Assembly: GCA_963735495.1 (NCBI GenBank)
Contig: CAVTLG010000008.1
Span: forward strand, 310,001-374,000
From: CAVTLG01 sp963735495
GTDB taxonomy: Bacteria > Chloroflexota > Ktedonobacteria > Ktedonobacterales > Ktedonobacteraceae
Length of the DNA stretch: 64,000 nt
Direction of reading: 5' to 3'
Shown here in pieces: positions 1 to 8,708 of this stretch. Numbering within the stretch: the stretch's first letter is position 1; every line of letters begins with the position of its first letter. The notes under the pieces were generated by a model. It made no database searches and was not told the DNA's origin. It saw only the letters and a program-made list of their open reading frames with translations. Both the position numbers and the translations under genes were made by a program.

Positions 1-2
1 AA

Positions 3-137
3 GTGGTCAACGTCATTAGAAAGAGTCCCTTTCTGCCCAAATCGCCCCAGATTACCGTGCACGGACTCGTCATCGACATTAATAGCGGCAAATTGACACT
101 GGTAGACAAAGATCCTAGCACCACGCTATCCATGTGA
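3..137 (+). CDS. Beta-carbonic anhydrase, C-terminal 44 residues (cut by window edge)
   Basis: The frame is open from the left edge and stops at 135-137. It encodes the end of a small protein with the pattern ITVHGLVIDINSGKLTLV. That strand pattern (HG-hydrophobic-D-x-x-x-GKL) is typical of the last beta strand of beta-class carbonic anhydrases, zinc enzymes that hydrate CO2 to bicarbonate. The zinc-binding Cys/His residues lie outside the window, so activity cannot be judged. It ends 158 bases before isocitrate dehydrogenase on the same strand. The family call rests only on this short tail. Confidence 0.6.
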   Translation: MVNVIRKSPFLPKSPQITVHGLVIDINSGKLTLVDKDPSTTLSM

Positions 138-295
138 TACAATCTGGCTGATCAGCAATTTTCTGTGCTATGATTACCCAGACAATATTTTTAAGGAGCT
201 GCATACCTGTGTGTGCTTCATCACGCAGAGAACGGTTTTCTCTTGCGGGCATTACGCAGCAGGCTCCAAGATGGGGTGAGAAAGGATCTCCTCTC

Positions 296-1741
296 ATGGT
301 AACAAACGTACCTATTACAGTGGCCCACGGCGATGGCATCGGCCCAGAAATTATGGATGCCACACTGCATATTATCCAGGAGGCCGGGGCACGCATCACA
401 GTCGAAACAATTGAAGTTGGCGAGAAAGTCTACCTGCGTGGTATCAGCGAAGGCATCGAACCGAGCGCGTGGGAATCGCTACGCCGTACAAAAGTGTTCC
501 TCAAAGCTCCCATTACGACTCCTCAGGGAGGTGGTTATAAGAGTCTTAATGTCACGACCCGCGCGACGTTTGGCCTGTATGCCAACGTGCGGCCATGTGT
601 CTCCTATTATCCATTTGTCGACACCAAACATCCCAAAATGGACGTGGTCATCGTCCGCGAAAATGAAGAAGACATCTATACGGGCATCGAATACCGCCAG
701 ACGCGTGATGTGATGGAGAGCCTCAAGCTGATCAGCCGTCCCGGCTCTGAAAAGATCATCCGTTATGCCTTTGAGTACGCCCGCAGCCATAATCGCAAAA
801 AAGTCACCTGCTTCATGAAAGATAATATCATGAAGATGACGGATGGTCTCTTTCATAAGGTGTTTGATGAAATTTCCCAGGAGTATCCAGATCTGGAGAA
901 AGAAAGCTGGATTGTCGATATCGGCGCTGCCAAGTTAGCTGACACACCTGAGGCTTTTGATGTCGTGGTCATGCCCAATCTCTATGGGGACATCCTCTCC
1001 GACGTCGCGGCCCAGATCGCAGGCTCGGTAGGTCTGGCAGGCTCGGCAAACATTGGCGATCAGTGTGCCATGTTTGAAGCCATCCATGGTTCTGCACCGC
1101 GTCGCGCCGGTCAGAACCTTGCTAACCCGTCTGGACTCCTGCTAGCTGCGGTCATGCTCCTCGTCCATATCGATCAGCCAGATATTGCGACATGTGTCCA
1201 TAATGCCTGGTTACGCACCATGGAAGACGGTATTCATACATATGACATCTTTGTTGAAGGGGTGAGCAAGCAGAAAGTCGGCACCAAAGAGTTTGCGCAA
1301 GCGGTGATAGATCGCCTGGGACAGGAGCCGCAGACGTTGAAGGCGGTTCGCTACATCTCAGCTCCGCAGTTGCCTACCATCAGGCCAAGCGCCAGACTCC
1401 AGGCACAGACAAAGAAAGAACTGATGGGCGTCGATGTGTTTCTGGACTGGGATAGCGGTACCCCTGATCAGTTAGGTGAGACACTACAAAAAATCAACTC
1501 AGCAGGTCTTGAGCTAACGTTGATCAGTAATCGTGGTGCACGCGTCTGGCCGCACGGTCTACCCGAAACGTTCACCACAGATCATTGGCGTTGCCGCTTT
1601 TTGTCACAACATGCTATCAGCCACACGCAAATCACGACGCTCCTGCAACACATCGCAGATAATGGATTCGACTTTATTAAGACTGAGAATCTGTACAACT
1701 TTGATGGGCAGGTAGGCTACTCGGCTGTCTCCGGGGCATAA
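296..1741 (+). CDS. icd: Isocitrate dehydrogenase, Thermus-like type with C-terminal extension
   Basis: Oxidatively decarboxylates isocitrate to 2-oxoglutarate in the TCA cycle, in the cytoplasm. The 481-residue product opens with ITVAHGDGIGPEIM, the dimer-type IDH/IMDH start. It has the substrate-binding stretch SLNVTTRATFGLYANVRPC, the metal-site region VVVMPNLYGDILSD and the cofactor loop EAIHGSAPRRAG. About 130 residues follow the catalytic core, as in the roughly 490-residue IDH of Thermus. The ATG at 296 has AAAGGA nine bases upstream. An in-frame GTG at 209 with AAGGAG ten bases upstream would add 29 residues and cannot be excluded. NADP versus NAD use is not settled by sight. Confidence 0.9.
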   Translation: MVTNVPITVAHGDGIGPEIMDATLHIIQEAGARITVETIEVGEKVYLRGISEGIEPSAWESLRRTKVFLKAPITTPQGGGYKSLNVTTRATFGLYANVRPCVSYYPFVDTKHPKMDVVIVRENEEDIYTGIEYRQTRDVMESLKLISRPGSEKIIRYAFEYARSHNRKKVTCFMKDNIMKMTDGLFHKVFDEISQEYPDLEKESWIVDIGAAKLADTPEAFDVVVMPNLYGDILSDVAAQIAGSVGLAGSANIGDQCAMFEAIHGSAPRRAGQNLANPSGLLLAAVMLLVHIDQPDIATCVHNAWLRTMEDGIHTYDIFVEGVSKQKVGTKEFAQAVIDRLGQEPQTLKAVRYISAPQLPTIRPSARLQAQTKKELMGVDVFLDWDSGTPDQLGETLQKINSAGLELTLISNRGARVWPHGLPETFTTDHWRCRFLSQHAISHTQITTLLQHIADNGFDFIKTENLYNFDGQVGYSAVSGA

Positions 1742-1847
1742 CAATGTACCCATTGCATGCTACAGCATGTCAAAATAGAGGGCTAAGGGCACCCTGACAG
1801 AGGGTGCTCTACGCGTCTCTTCTACAGGATGGGAAGTCGGGAATGAA

Positions 1848-1898
1848 AAACAAGCAGGCTCTCGTCAGCAGATATCTACATGCAAGAGCCTGCTTGTT
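1848..1898 (-). terminator. Intrinsic terminator of phoU
   Basis: A 14-bp perfect stem (1849-1862 with 1885-1898; core CAAGCAGGCTCT) closes a 22-base loop. Read on the minus strand it leads into a run of T at 1846-1850, just past the phoU stop. A smaller hairpin at 1786-1810 (AGGGCACCCT with AGGGTGCTCT, one G-T pair) lies just after the convergent icd gene and may terminate that one. Confidence 0.7.
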
Positions 1899-1903
1899 AC
1901 AGT

Positions 1904-2659
1904 TTACGCATGGGTAGTAGAATTAAAATCGACTTCGCCTTCGACAATAAAAACGACACGCTCACAAATGTTGCCACAGTGATCCCCAACACGTTCCAGT
2001 TTATGCGCAATCCATAGCAGGTAGGTCACACGTTGTAAATAGAGAGCATCATTTTGCAGAGCAGGGATAGCATGCGCGCCAGCCATCATCGCCATCAAAT
2101 CATGGCGTACCAGGTGATAGCGTACATCGACGACATCATCCTCTTCCCAGATATAACGCGCAGCTTTTACATCACGTGCCGAGAACGCTTTAATGGTCCC
2201 CTGCAGGACACGTCGCGCCTCATTGCCCAGATCCAGCAGGCCGCGTGTTACAGAAGCCTCCGTAATCTGGGAACTGCCACGCGCGTGTTCATCCTTTATA
2301 CTAACTGGAGCCGCATTACTACGTAAAGGCACCATACGCAGAATGATTTGGGCGATGCCTTCAGCGCCATCGCCCATACGTTCGAGATCACCGGCTATCG
2401 ATAGAGCCGAGGTAAGATAGCGCAAATCGCGCCCTCCCAGCGGCTGCTGCAATGTAAGCAAGCGAATCGTATGTTCTTCAACAGTAGCACGCAGGCTATC
2501 AATAATCGTATCGCCCTCAATAACCATACCGGCCCTGGCTAGATCGCCGGTTTGCAAAGCCTCAAGAGCTTTCCCCAATGCGTCATCTACCAGGTTTCCC
2601 AGACGTTGGATCTGTTCATCCAACTCTTGAAGTTCTTTATCTAGTATTGTTCTCGTCAT
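1904..2659 (-). CDS. phoU: Phosphate signalling/transport regulator PhoU
   Basis: PhoU is a cytoplasmic helical protein that represses phosphate uptake when phosphate is plentiful, by acting on the PstSCAB transporter and the PhoR/PhoB pair. The 251-residue product has two three-helix PhoU repeats. Each holds the metal-ligand pattern, for example DLERMGDGAEGIAQI near residue 95 and KLERVGDHCGNICERV near residue 225. The ATG at 2659 is chosen over an upstream start at 2713 because AAGGAGG lies just upstream of it. No pst or phoBR genes are adjacent, so it stands as a single gene here. Confidence 0.92.
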   Translation of the reverse strand: MTRTILDKELQELDEQIQRLGNLVDDALGKALEALQTGDLARAGMVIEGDTIIDSLRATVEEHTIRLLTLQQPLGGRDLRYLTSALSIAGDLERMGDGAEGIAQIILRMVPLRSNAAPVSIKDEHARGSSQITEASVTRGLLDLGNEARRVLQGTIKAFSARDVKAARYIWEEDDVVDVRYHLVRHDLMAMMAGAHAIPALQNDALYLQRVTYLLWIAHKLERVGDHCGNICERVVFIVEGEVDFNSTTHA

Positions 2660-2813
2660 GCCGCTTCCTCCTTGGTGTACTATCACACCGGGCGCGATTA
2701 CTGTTCTAATCACGCGTCACCCATTCGGTACCAACGACCTTTCTGGCCTGAACTCTAAAGACAGTGTAACATATTTGCCACAGGAAAGATAGAGATATAG
2801 TCTAAATACTCGT

Positions 2814-2933
2814 TCTATTCTTTAGAGATAGGTGCAGCCCAGCAATATTGACAGGCAAGACCAGCTTCAGGCCTGCCTCTAAGAGCCATGCTAAAAGACA
2901 TCTAATCTCAGTCTATTCTTTAGAGATAGGTGC
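2814..2933. repeat. 22-bp direct repeat ahead of the deacetylase gene
   Basis: The same 22 bases starting TCTATTCTTTAGAGATAG occur at 2814-2835 and 2912-2933, 98 bases apart. Each copy is followed within 12-16 bases by TTGACA (2848-2853 and 2949-2954). Each also carries an imperfect dyad CTAT-N9-ATAG. This looks like a duplicated regulator site. The rest of the 368-base gap between phoU and the deacetylase gene shows nothing else. Confidence 0.55.
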
Positions 2934-2948
2934 CAGACAAATACCTAA

Positions 2949-2978
2949 TTGACAGCCATTCTTCAAGCGTGCTACAGT
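2949..2978 (+). promoter_or_regulatory. Predicted sigma-70-type promoter of the PIG-L gene
   Basis: TTGACA at 2949-2954 and TACAGT at 2973-2978 are separated by 18 bases. The gene starts 50 bases downstream. The second copy of the 22-bp direct repeat ends 15 bases upstream of the -35 box. Confidence 0.5.
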
Positions 2979-3027
2979 AGGCATAGAGGTTGCACCATGA
3001 CAGTGCAGTACAAGAAGGAACAAACGT

Positions 3028-3867
3028 ATGGCAACAAAACGACTACTGGGCGTTTTTGCTCACCCCAATGACGAGGGAACTATCAGTGGCACGTTATTGC
3101 ATTATAGCGCATTGGGCGTCGAGACCGCTCTGATCTATGCAACACGTGGTGAGGTGGGCGATATTGCAGACCAGACGCTGGCGACACCCGATACCCTGGG
3201 AGAAGTTCGCGAGGCAGAGATGCACGCAGCAGCCGATATTCTCCATGTGCAAAACCTCTCGTTCCTGGGATATCGCGACTCTGGTATCACAGGCAGCCCG
3301 GAGAATCAAAACCCACGCGCCTTCATGCGCGCCCGGCCTGCTGACGTAATCGGTAAGTTAGTGGCGATTATTCGTCAATTTCGTCCACATGTCATGATCA
3401 CCTTCGATGAAGCCGGTGGGTATGGACATCCCGATCATATCGCTATTTATAAGTACGCAACTGGTGCCTTCCATGCCGCCGCTGACGAAGTGCAATATCC
3501 AGAACTGGGACCAGCGCATACCGTGGCAAAATTATACTACTCATCATTCGCCCGCAGACAGCTTATGATGATGTCTGAGTGGTTGGAGGATCAGGCGTAC
3601 GAGGGCTTTGTCAAGGACCTCAACGTTGAACAATTGGGGCTGGCCGATGATCAGATTAGCGTTTTGCTCGACGTCGAACGTTACCTGGACGCCAAGATCG
3701 CGTCGTGGGAGCAGCATCGCACACAGATGAGCTCCATCACGCCATTTTCGTTATTGTCTCCCGAACTGCAACGCAAGATGCGCAGCTCAGAGTACTTCCA
3801 ACTGGTGGCGTCACGCGTCGGCTACGACACAGTAGGAGAGAACGATCTGTTCGCCCATATATTATAA
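3028..3867 (+). CDS. PIG-L/LmbE family deacetylase with altered AHPDDE motif
   Basis: The 279-residue protein belongs to the zinc-dependent LmbE/PIG-L deacetylases, which remove acetyl groups from GlcNAc-containing small molecules or glycolipids (MshB, BshB, PIG-L). The N-terminal zinc motif reads AHPNDE instead of AHPDDE, at residues 11-16. The second half of the site, GHPDH near residue 133, is intact. In MshB the first Asp of the motif is the general base, so the Asn change may reduce or abolish hydrolysis; that is inference. The ATG at 3028 has AGAAGGA upstream. The size fits MshB-like members (about 280-300). Confidence 0.85.
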   Translation: MATKRLLGVFAHPNDEGTISGTLLHYSALGVETALIYATRGEVGDIADQTLATPDTLGEVREAEMHAAADILHVQNLSFLGYRDSGITGSPENQNPRAFMRARPADVIGKLVAIIRQFRPHVMITFDEAGGYGHPDHIAIYKYATGAFHAAADEVQYPELGPAHTVAKLYYSSFARRQLMMMSEWLEDQAYEGFVKDLNVEQLGLADDQISVLLDVERYLDAKIASWEQHRTQMSSITPFSLLSPELQRKMRSSEYFQLVASRVGYDTVGENDLFAHIL

Positions 3868-3979
3868 AAATTACCTATCATTGTTCCTTTTCATAGTTTC
3901 GGCAGACATTGTCTAATTGCTAAGAGTATTACTGGTAAAGTTATAGCTAAACCATCAAGTGATACTTTCCTTTACACCA

Positions 3980-5791
3980 TCATGACTTACGCCCGAGCTT
4001 TGCCAGGATAGCCCCTTTCAGCAAACCTACTTCTTCCACTTTGAGCACGATCACGACGGCAAAATAGACGCCAGCCGCCAGGCCACCAGCCACAATCACC
4101 GTCAATAAACGCCCCACTAAATCATTCCCCGAGAACAGACCCACATGACTCAGTCCAAGCTGCAAGCCCCAGGTAAAAGCTACCATGACAGCGGTCGCCA
4201 GCACAATCTTGATCACTGCAGGAAGCATTCTCCGTATATGCATAGGACCTATCACCAGGCGCAAGATGATCAGCAACACAACCGCATGCGAGGCATTCTG
4301 CACCGTATTCGCAAAGGCCAGCGCAGGCATACCTACCGTATGTCTAAAAGGCAAAGCAATTGCCAGATAGCTCAGGATGCTTATCAGGAATACCGAAACC
4401 GGGATAATCGTATTCTTACGCGCATAGAAGGCAAAAAGCAGCAGCTGATCTATAGCTAAGAATGGCAATTGCAAGGAATAATACTCCAGAGCCGTTGCAG
4501 TCAGTGTTGTATCATTCACAGTAAAATTGTGGCGCTGAAAGATGAGCGCGATAATGGGCGTGCGTAAGACGATCAGACCAGCCGCCGCCGGGATCATCAG
4601 CAACAGACCCAGACGAAAACCGAGCAGCAACGTCTCTTTGAAGCGTTCCATATTGCCTTCGCGGACATGAGCTGAGAGGGTAGGCAAAACCGCAAAAGAC
4701 AACGCAGCGGCTACGAGTCCCCCGGGAAACTGGATCAGCGTTGTGGCAAAATTCATCGCTGAATAATTCGCCTCGCCACAATCCTTGTGCATAAAAGCTG
4801 CACAAGGAGTATTAGAAGCAAAATGCTGATCCAAAAACGCCAGGCCCGCGCTTGCCAGGAAGCTCAATGCCACTGGCCCATACAGCACAAGAATACGCTT
4901 GATCGCAGGATGCTTCAGATCCAGCACAAACATATAGCGCAAACGTTGATTGCGTAGACCCGGCAGCAGCAACGCAATCTCGCCCAGTGTGCCCACAATC
5001 ACGCCACAAGGTAGGGCATAGTTTCCGATATAGCGCATGCCCACGACGCTGATAAAGATGGCACCGGCAATGATACCCACATGATAGGCAGTCGTCGCAA
5101 AAGCGGTCCAACCAAACTCCTTGCGCGCATAGAGCGCAGCTTGCAGGACAGCAAAAGGACCCAGGATAATCAGAGAGAAGAAGATAATACGGGCATACTC
5201 TACGGTCAACGCTTTGCTACTGGCAGTAAAACCCTGCGAGAGGAAGCTATCGATGAACCAGGGAGCGATAAAGACAAAGGCAATAGCCGACACAGCCATG
5301 ATGATCATGACCAGGTTGACAAGAGTAAAAACGAGGCGACGCAGTTCTTCGCGCTTTTCTGGTGCGGCATAATCGTTAAAGGTCGGAATCAGCGCGCCAG
5401 GTACAGATCCGTTGACCAGGAAGTCGTTGAACTTCTGCGCAGGTGAGAGCGCGGCCAGAAAAGGACCAGAAATCAAAGGACCAGTTGCCGCAATGGCGGA
5501 TTGGCGTACCATACCCATAATGCTACTGCCCAGATTGCCAAGCATCACCAATGTGGCAGATCTGACAATTTCATGCCGTTCGCTCGTCTTAGACGCTACG
5601 GGCTGCTCTTCTGCTACCTCTATGCTTGCTTCAGGCGTCGTTGATATCTCTTCCGCTGTCGGAGGCGTTGTTTCTACTATTTCTACAATAGGCTGTTCGG
5701 ACGATACGCCTCCTGTGACCACAGGCGTTACTTCGACCACATCATCAGTATCATCAGCATGTTTTTTTTCTTCTAAAGAGTCCTTAGCCAT
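3980..5791 (-). CDS. murJ: MurJ/MviN-type lipid II flippase
   Basis: An integral membrane protein of the MOP exporter superfamily, expected to move undecaprenyl-linked peptidoglycan precursor, or a related glycan carrier, across the membrane. Residues 1 to about 75 are a soluble, very acidic Thr/Glu/Val-rich extension that is not usual for MurJ. After that come about 14 hydrophobic segments with the family features around GNLGSSIMGMVRQSAIAA and NDFLVNGSVPGALIPTFNDY. At 603 residues it is longer than typical MurJ (about 510-550), mainly through that extension. It ends a minus-strand operon with sugar-nucleotide and glycosyltransferase genes, so a surface-glycan role instead of general peptidoglycan synthesis is possible. 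Confidence 0.85.
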   Translation of the reverse strand: MAKDSLEEKKHADDTDDVVEVTPVVTGGVSSEQPIVEIVETTPPTAEEISTTPEASIEVAEEQPVASKTSERHEIVRSATLVMLGNLGSSIMGMVRQSAIAATGPLISGPFLAALSPAQKFNDFLVNGSVPGALIPTFNDYAAPEKREELRRLVFTLVNLVMIIMAVSAIAFVFIAPWFIDSFLSQGFTASSKALTVEYARIIFFSLIILGPFAVLQAALYARKEFGWTAFATTAYHVGIIAGAIFISVVGMRYIGNYALPCGVIVGTLGEIALLLPGLRNQRLRYMFVLDLKHPAIKRILVLYGPVALSFLASAGLAFLDQHFASNTPCAAFMHKDCGEANYSAMNFATTLIQFPGGLVAAALSFAVLPTLSAHVREGNMERFKETLLLGFRLGLLLMIPAAAGLIVLRTPIIALIFQRHNFTVNDTTLTATALEYYSLQLPFLAIDQLLLFAFYARKNTIIPVSVFLISILSYLAIALPFRHTVGMPALAFANTVQNASHAVVLLIILRLVIGPMHIRRMLPAVIKIVLATAVMVAFTWGLQLGLSHVGLFSGNDLVGRLLTVIVAGGLAAGVYFAVVIVLKVEEVGLLKGAILAKLGRKS

Positions 5792-5813
5792 ACGAATTAT
5801 TGCTCCTCAGCTC

Positions 5814-6347
5814 CTACGCAGACCGTTCGGGTAAATGCTTAATCGCCGCAATCAACTCTGTTGTCGAATGATGGGGAAGATAAGGGATAAGCCGTACGAT
5901 CCCACCATATGCCTGCACAACTTTCGCTTCCGGGAGACGCTGCGTATCCGGTAGTTCGCTATGGGCAGATGCATAATCAGCGCCTTTGACATAGATGGCA
6001 GGTTGCAGCATTTCCAGCAGTGAGCTAGCAGTCGCTTCAGAAAAAATCGTTATATAATCAATACACGCGAGCGCAGCCAGAATTTCAGCGCGTTCCATCT
6101 CCGGCACCAGTGGTCTGCCAGGACCCTTCAAATTGTGCGTACTGGTGTCACTATTCAAGGCCAGCACCAGGAAATCCCCCAGGTTACGCGCTTCCTGTAG
6201 ATAACGCACATGCCCCAGGTGCAGCAGATCGAAACAACCATTCGTGAAGACCGCGTGCTCTCCTGCCTGCTGTCTCTGTTGTACTTCTGTGGCAAGGGCT
6301 TCTCGTGAGTATATTTTCTGTTGTATAGCGGATAATAGATTACTCAT
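5814..6347 (-). CDS. rfaE2: RfaE2-type sugar-phosphate nucleotidyltransferase
   Basis: A 177-residue cytidylyltransferase-fold protein matching the C-terminal half of HldE, which joins ATP to D-glycero-beta-D-manno-heptose 1-phosphate to give ADP-heptose. The nucleotide-binding pattern FTNGCFDLLHLGHVRYL near residue 34 includes the HxGH motif (HLGH). The ATG overlaps the stop of the upstream kinase gene by four bases (6344-6347), so the two are translationally coupled. It lies 22 bases before murJ. Glycerol-phosphate or other sugar-phosphate specificity is possible, but the RfaE1 partner argues for heptose. Confidence 0.88.
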   Translation of the reverse strand: MSNLLSAIQQKIYSREALATEVQQRQQAGEHAVFTNGCFDLLHLGHVRYLQEARNLGDFLVLALNSDTSTHNLKGPGRPLVPEMERAEILAALACIDYITIFSEATASSLLEMLQPAIYVKGADYASAHSELPDTQRLPEAKVVQAYGGIVRLIPYLPHHSTTELIAAIKHLPERSA

Positions 6348-7369
6348 ACCAAAACACTCATCAACTCTTCGGGCGTATTACTGGCGCAACCGAGACGACG
6401 TACCACAATAGCGGCGGCAGCATTAGCCAGATAGGCTGCCTCTGACATACTGGCACCAGCCGTCAGGGCCAGCGTAAAGGTGGCGGCAACGGTATCGCCA
6501 GCACCATTTGTATCAACGATCTCACTCGCGTGGGACAACGGATACACCGGCAAGTGTAGAGGCACCTTGCCCTCCTCAAAAAGACTCATGCCCTCACTAC
6601 CACGCGTGAGCAACACACCTCGCGCGTTACTGCCACTGAGCAAGCGTTGTCCGGCTTCTTCCAGATCAGCCTGCGAACGAATGGTCATACCCAGCGTCAG
6701 TTCTGCCTCGGGCTGATTAGGTGTAAGCGCAGTAACACCCTGGAAGCGGAAGAGCGAGCCATGCGAATCGACCACAATCACCTTATTGAGCGCGCGCGCA
6801 GCCGGCACACAGGCCGCAATAATTTCCGGGCTGATGACGCCGTTCTCATAATCGGAGAGCACGACGGCATCAATAGAAGGCAGCATATGCTGAATATACG
6901 CAATAATCTGCTCCTTGCACGGCGTCCCGAGATGCGAGGTGTCCACACGGTCAATGCGCACGACATGCTGCTGGACGATCTGTGAGCTACCAGCCATAAT
7001 GCGCGTCTTCGTGGAGGTGGGACGCGTTTTGTCGGTGAGCAATCCTTCCTGGCGCATCTGCCGTTCACTGATGGCATGCCGCAAGCGCTGACCTGGCAGG
7101 TCATCGCCAACGACGCCCGCCAGAAAAACCTCTGAACTCAGTGCATTGGCATTGACGGCAACATTGGTTGCGCCACCAGGAATAGTACGCTCTTCATCCA
7201 GTTCGAGGATCAATACAGGAGCTTCGCGGGAGATACGCGTAGGACGACCAATCAGGTATTCGTCGGCGACCATATCACCGATTACGAGCATACGTTTGCC
7301 CTTAAAGGTTTGAATGATGGAGCGCAAACGCGTTGCGGCTAGCGGGGAAGTGGTGATATCAAGCGTCAT
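6344..7369 (-). CDS. rfaE1: RfaE1-type heptose 7-phosphate kinase (PfkB family)
   Basis: A 341-residue ribokinase-fold kinase matching the N-terminal half of HldE, which phosphorylates D-glycero-D-manno-heptose 7-phosphate at the 1 position. It shows the substrate site PGGATNVAVNANAL near residue 73 and the PfkB anion-hole motif DTNGAGDTVAA near residue 290. The ATG at 7369 is preferred over one at 7405 because GGAAAGG sits ten bases upstream and it fits the family start. The first bases overlap the end of the glycosyltransferase gene by 11 bases. In most Gram-negatives this and RfaE2 are fused; here they are separate coupled genes. Confidence 0.88.
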   Translation of the reverse strand: MTLDITTSPLAATRLRSIIQTFKGKRMLVIGDMVADEYLIGRPTRISREAPVLILELDEERTIPGGATNVAVNANALSSEVFLAGVVGDDLPGQRLRHAISERQMRQEGLLTDKTRPTSTKTRIMAGSSQIVQQHVVRIDRVDTSHLGTPCKEQIIAYIQHMLPSIDAVVLSDYENGVISPEIIAACVPAARALNKVIVVDSHGSLFRFQGVTALTPNQPEAELTLGMTIRSQADLEEAGQRLLSGSNARGVLLTRGSEGMSLFEEGKVPLHLPVYPLSHASEIVDTNGAGDTVAATFTLALTAGASMSEAAYLANAAAAIVVRRLGCASNTPEELMSVLV

Positions 7370-8147
7370 ATGCAGAGCGGCCTTTCCACAAGACTTGGAG
7401 CGCAAATTGTGGCAACGCTAACATACGGCGCCAGCGCCACGGTTCACGGTACAATCGATAGAGCCATTCCAATCCCAGGCGCTGCATGAAGCGCGGAGCA
7501 CGGCGCTGGCGACCGGAGAGAAAATCGAAGGTCCCACCAACACCTATGGCTAGCGCCCCAGGCAGGCGCGCTAAGTTGCGCTGTATCCAGAGATCCTGCG
7601 CTGGGGCACCATAGGCCACACATAATACATCTGCATGCGTGGCGCTTATGCGTTCGATGATCTCGGCTTCTTCTGTAGGAGATGGCGACCCGGCATAGGT
7701 GCCCGCAATCTGTAAGCCAGACGCGAGTTCTTGCAAGCGTGTAGCAGCCTCTTGCGCGACACCGGGAGCTGCTCCCAGCAGATAGAGACGATATCCATGA
7801 GTAGCACACAGTCGCGCGATTGCCACGACCATATCGACACCTGCGATGCGTTCAGGCGTCGGCTTACGCAGATAACGCGCAGCCCAGACAATGCCTATCC
7901 CATCAGGGATGACCAGTGCAGCTTGATTGATGCAATCGTGAAAATGGGTATTGTGTTGCGCGGCCATCACAAACTCAGGGTTTACCGTGACGACCTGCTG
8001 GCAAGGCTGCTTATTGCGCTGATATTGCTGGAGCAGGCGCTCAACATAGGCAAGCACCTGCTGTTGCGTTAGACGATCTACCCGTACTCCCAGCACATAG
8101 ACTGGTGCTGGCAAGTCAGGACGAGGGGTATTGAGCATTTGTACCAT
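7359..8147 (-). CDS. WecG/TagA/CpsF family glycosyltransferase (GT26)
   Basis: The 262-residue protein belongs to the GT26 family, which adds a sugar (N-acetylmannosamine or its uronic acid in known cases) to an undecaprenyl-linked primer on the inner membrane face. Family blocks are visible in order: VVTVNPEFVMAAQ, IPDGIGIVWAAR, VAYGAPAQDLWIQRN and GVGGTFDFLSGRQRRAP. The basic, tryptophan-rich end would contact the membrane. It lies between DUF503 and the ADP-heptose genes in one operon with MurJ, consistent with a teichoic-acid-like or S-layer glycan. The sugar donor cannot be read from sequence. Confidence 0.88.
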   Translation of the reverse strand: MVQMLNTPRPDLPAPVYVLGVRVDRLTQQQVLAYVERLLQQYQRNKQPCQQVVTVNPEFVMAAQHNTHFHDCINQAALVIPDGIGIVWAARYLRKPTPERIAGVDMVVAIARLCATHGYRLYLLGAAPGVAQEAATRLQELASGLQIAGTYAGSPSPTEEAEIIERISATHADVLCVAYGAPAQDLWIQRNLARLPGALAIGVGGTFDFLSGRQRRAPRFMQRLGLEWLYRLYREPWRWRRMLALPQFALQVLWKGRSAYDA

Positions 8148-8155
8148 ATACTTAC

Positions 8156-8446
8156 TTACCAGTTCATTATTTCAGTTTCAATATGAGAAATGATCACATC
8201 TGGACGAGTCTCTTCTATATAAGAACGTACATGCTCGATGATTTCGCCAGCATGTTGGCTACTATTACTGACACATGTAATGCCAAGTTTCGCAATTTGC
8301 CAGCGGTCGTTCTCTTCGACCTCGGCGATAGCGACGTCGAATTGATTGCGCACGCGGGCCATGATTGATTTAATAATTTGCCGTTTCTCTTTGAGCGAGT
8401 GAGTTTCGGGCAAATGCAAAGTGATTTCACAAGCACCTATGACCAT
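8156..8446 (-). CDS. DUF503 family protein (YlxP-like)
   Basis: A 96-residue protein of the DUF503 family, a small ferredoxin-like-fold protein of uncertain role that in other bacteria is often encoded near nusA-infB-rbfA. The family start MVIGACEITLHLPETHSLKEKR and the stretch VAIAEVEENDRWQIAKLG are clear. No Shine-Dalgarno is visible before the ATG at 8446. Instead TATACT lies six bases upstream on the minus strand, so the message may be leaderless. It is the first gene of the glycan operon and ends nine bases before the glycosyltransferase gene. Confidence 0.85.
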   Translation of the reverse strand: MVIGACEITLHLPETHSLKEKRQIIKSIMARVRNQFDVAIAEVEENDRWQIAKLGITCVSNSSQHAGEIIEHVRSYIEETRPDVIISHIETEIMNW

Positions 8447-8532
8447 GCGCTTAGTATAGCATAAACCCATTTGCTTGGCCTGCCCTTTGACCTATTACCT
8501 ATGAGGTGGACCGCAAAACCTGTAGCTACGGA

Positions 8533-8561
8533 TTGTTTTGTAAGGGAGTGCATGCTATAAT
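8533..8561 (+). promoter_or_regulatory. Predicted promoter of the structured leader and the 58-residue membrane protein
   Basis: TTGTTT at 8533-8538 and TATAAT at 8556-8561 are spaced by 17 bases. Transcription would begin near 8568, about 210 bases before the first supported start codon (8780), leaving a long untranslated leader. Confidence 0.55.
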
Positions 8562-8591
8562 TTTCATTGAGAAGAAGTCTCTCTATAGAGC

Positions 8592-8708
8592 ATAAGGAGC
8601 ACCGGGAAGTCTGGTCGATCACAGGAGTCGTGTGTACGTCTCACGAGAGCAAGACGTATATAGGAACAATAGGCCATCAGACTACACCTGGTGCTTTTCT
8701 TTATGGAA
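8592..8708 (+). promoter_or_regulatory. Structured leader RNA with terminator-like hairpin
   Basis: Nested complementary blocks form one long arm. GCACCGGG (8599-8606) pairs with CCTGGTGC near 8687-8694, AGTCTGGT (from 8608) pairs with ATCAGACT (8676-8683), and an inner TACGTCT pairs with AGACGTA. The outer stem is followed by TTTTCTTT, as in an intrinsic terminator. With the promoter at 8533-8561 and the gene at 8780, this could be an attenuator, a riboswitch-like leader or a small RNA. It matches no class I can name. Short open frames crossing it have no ribosome binding site. Confidence 0.5.
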
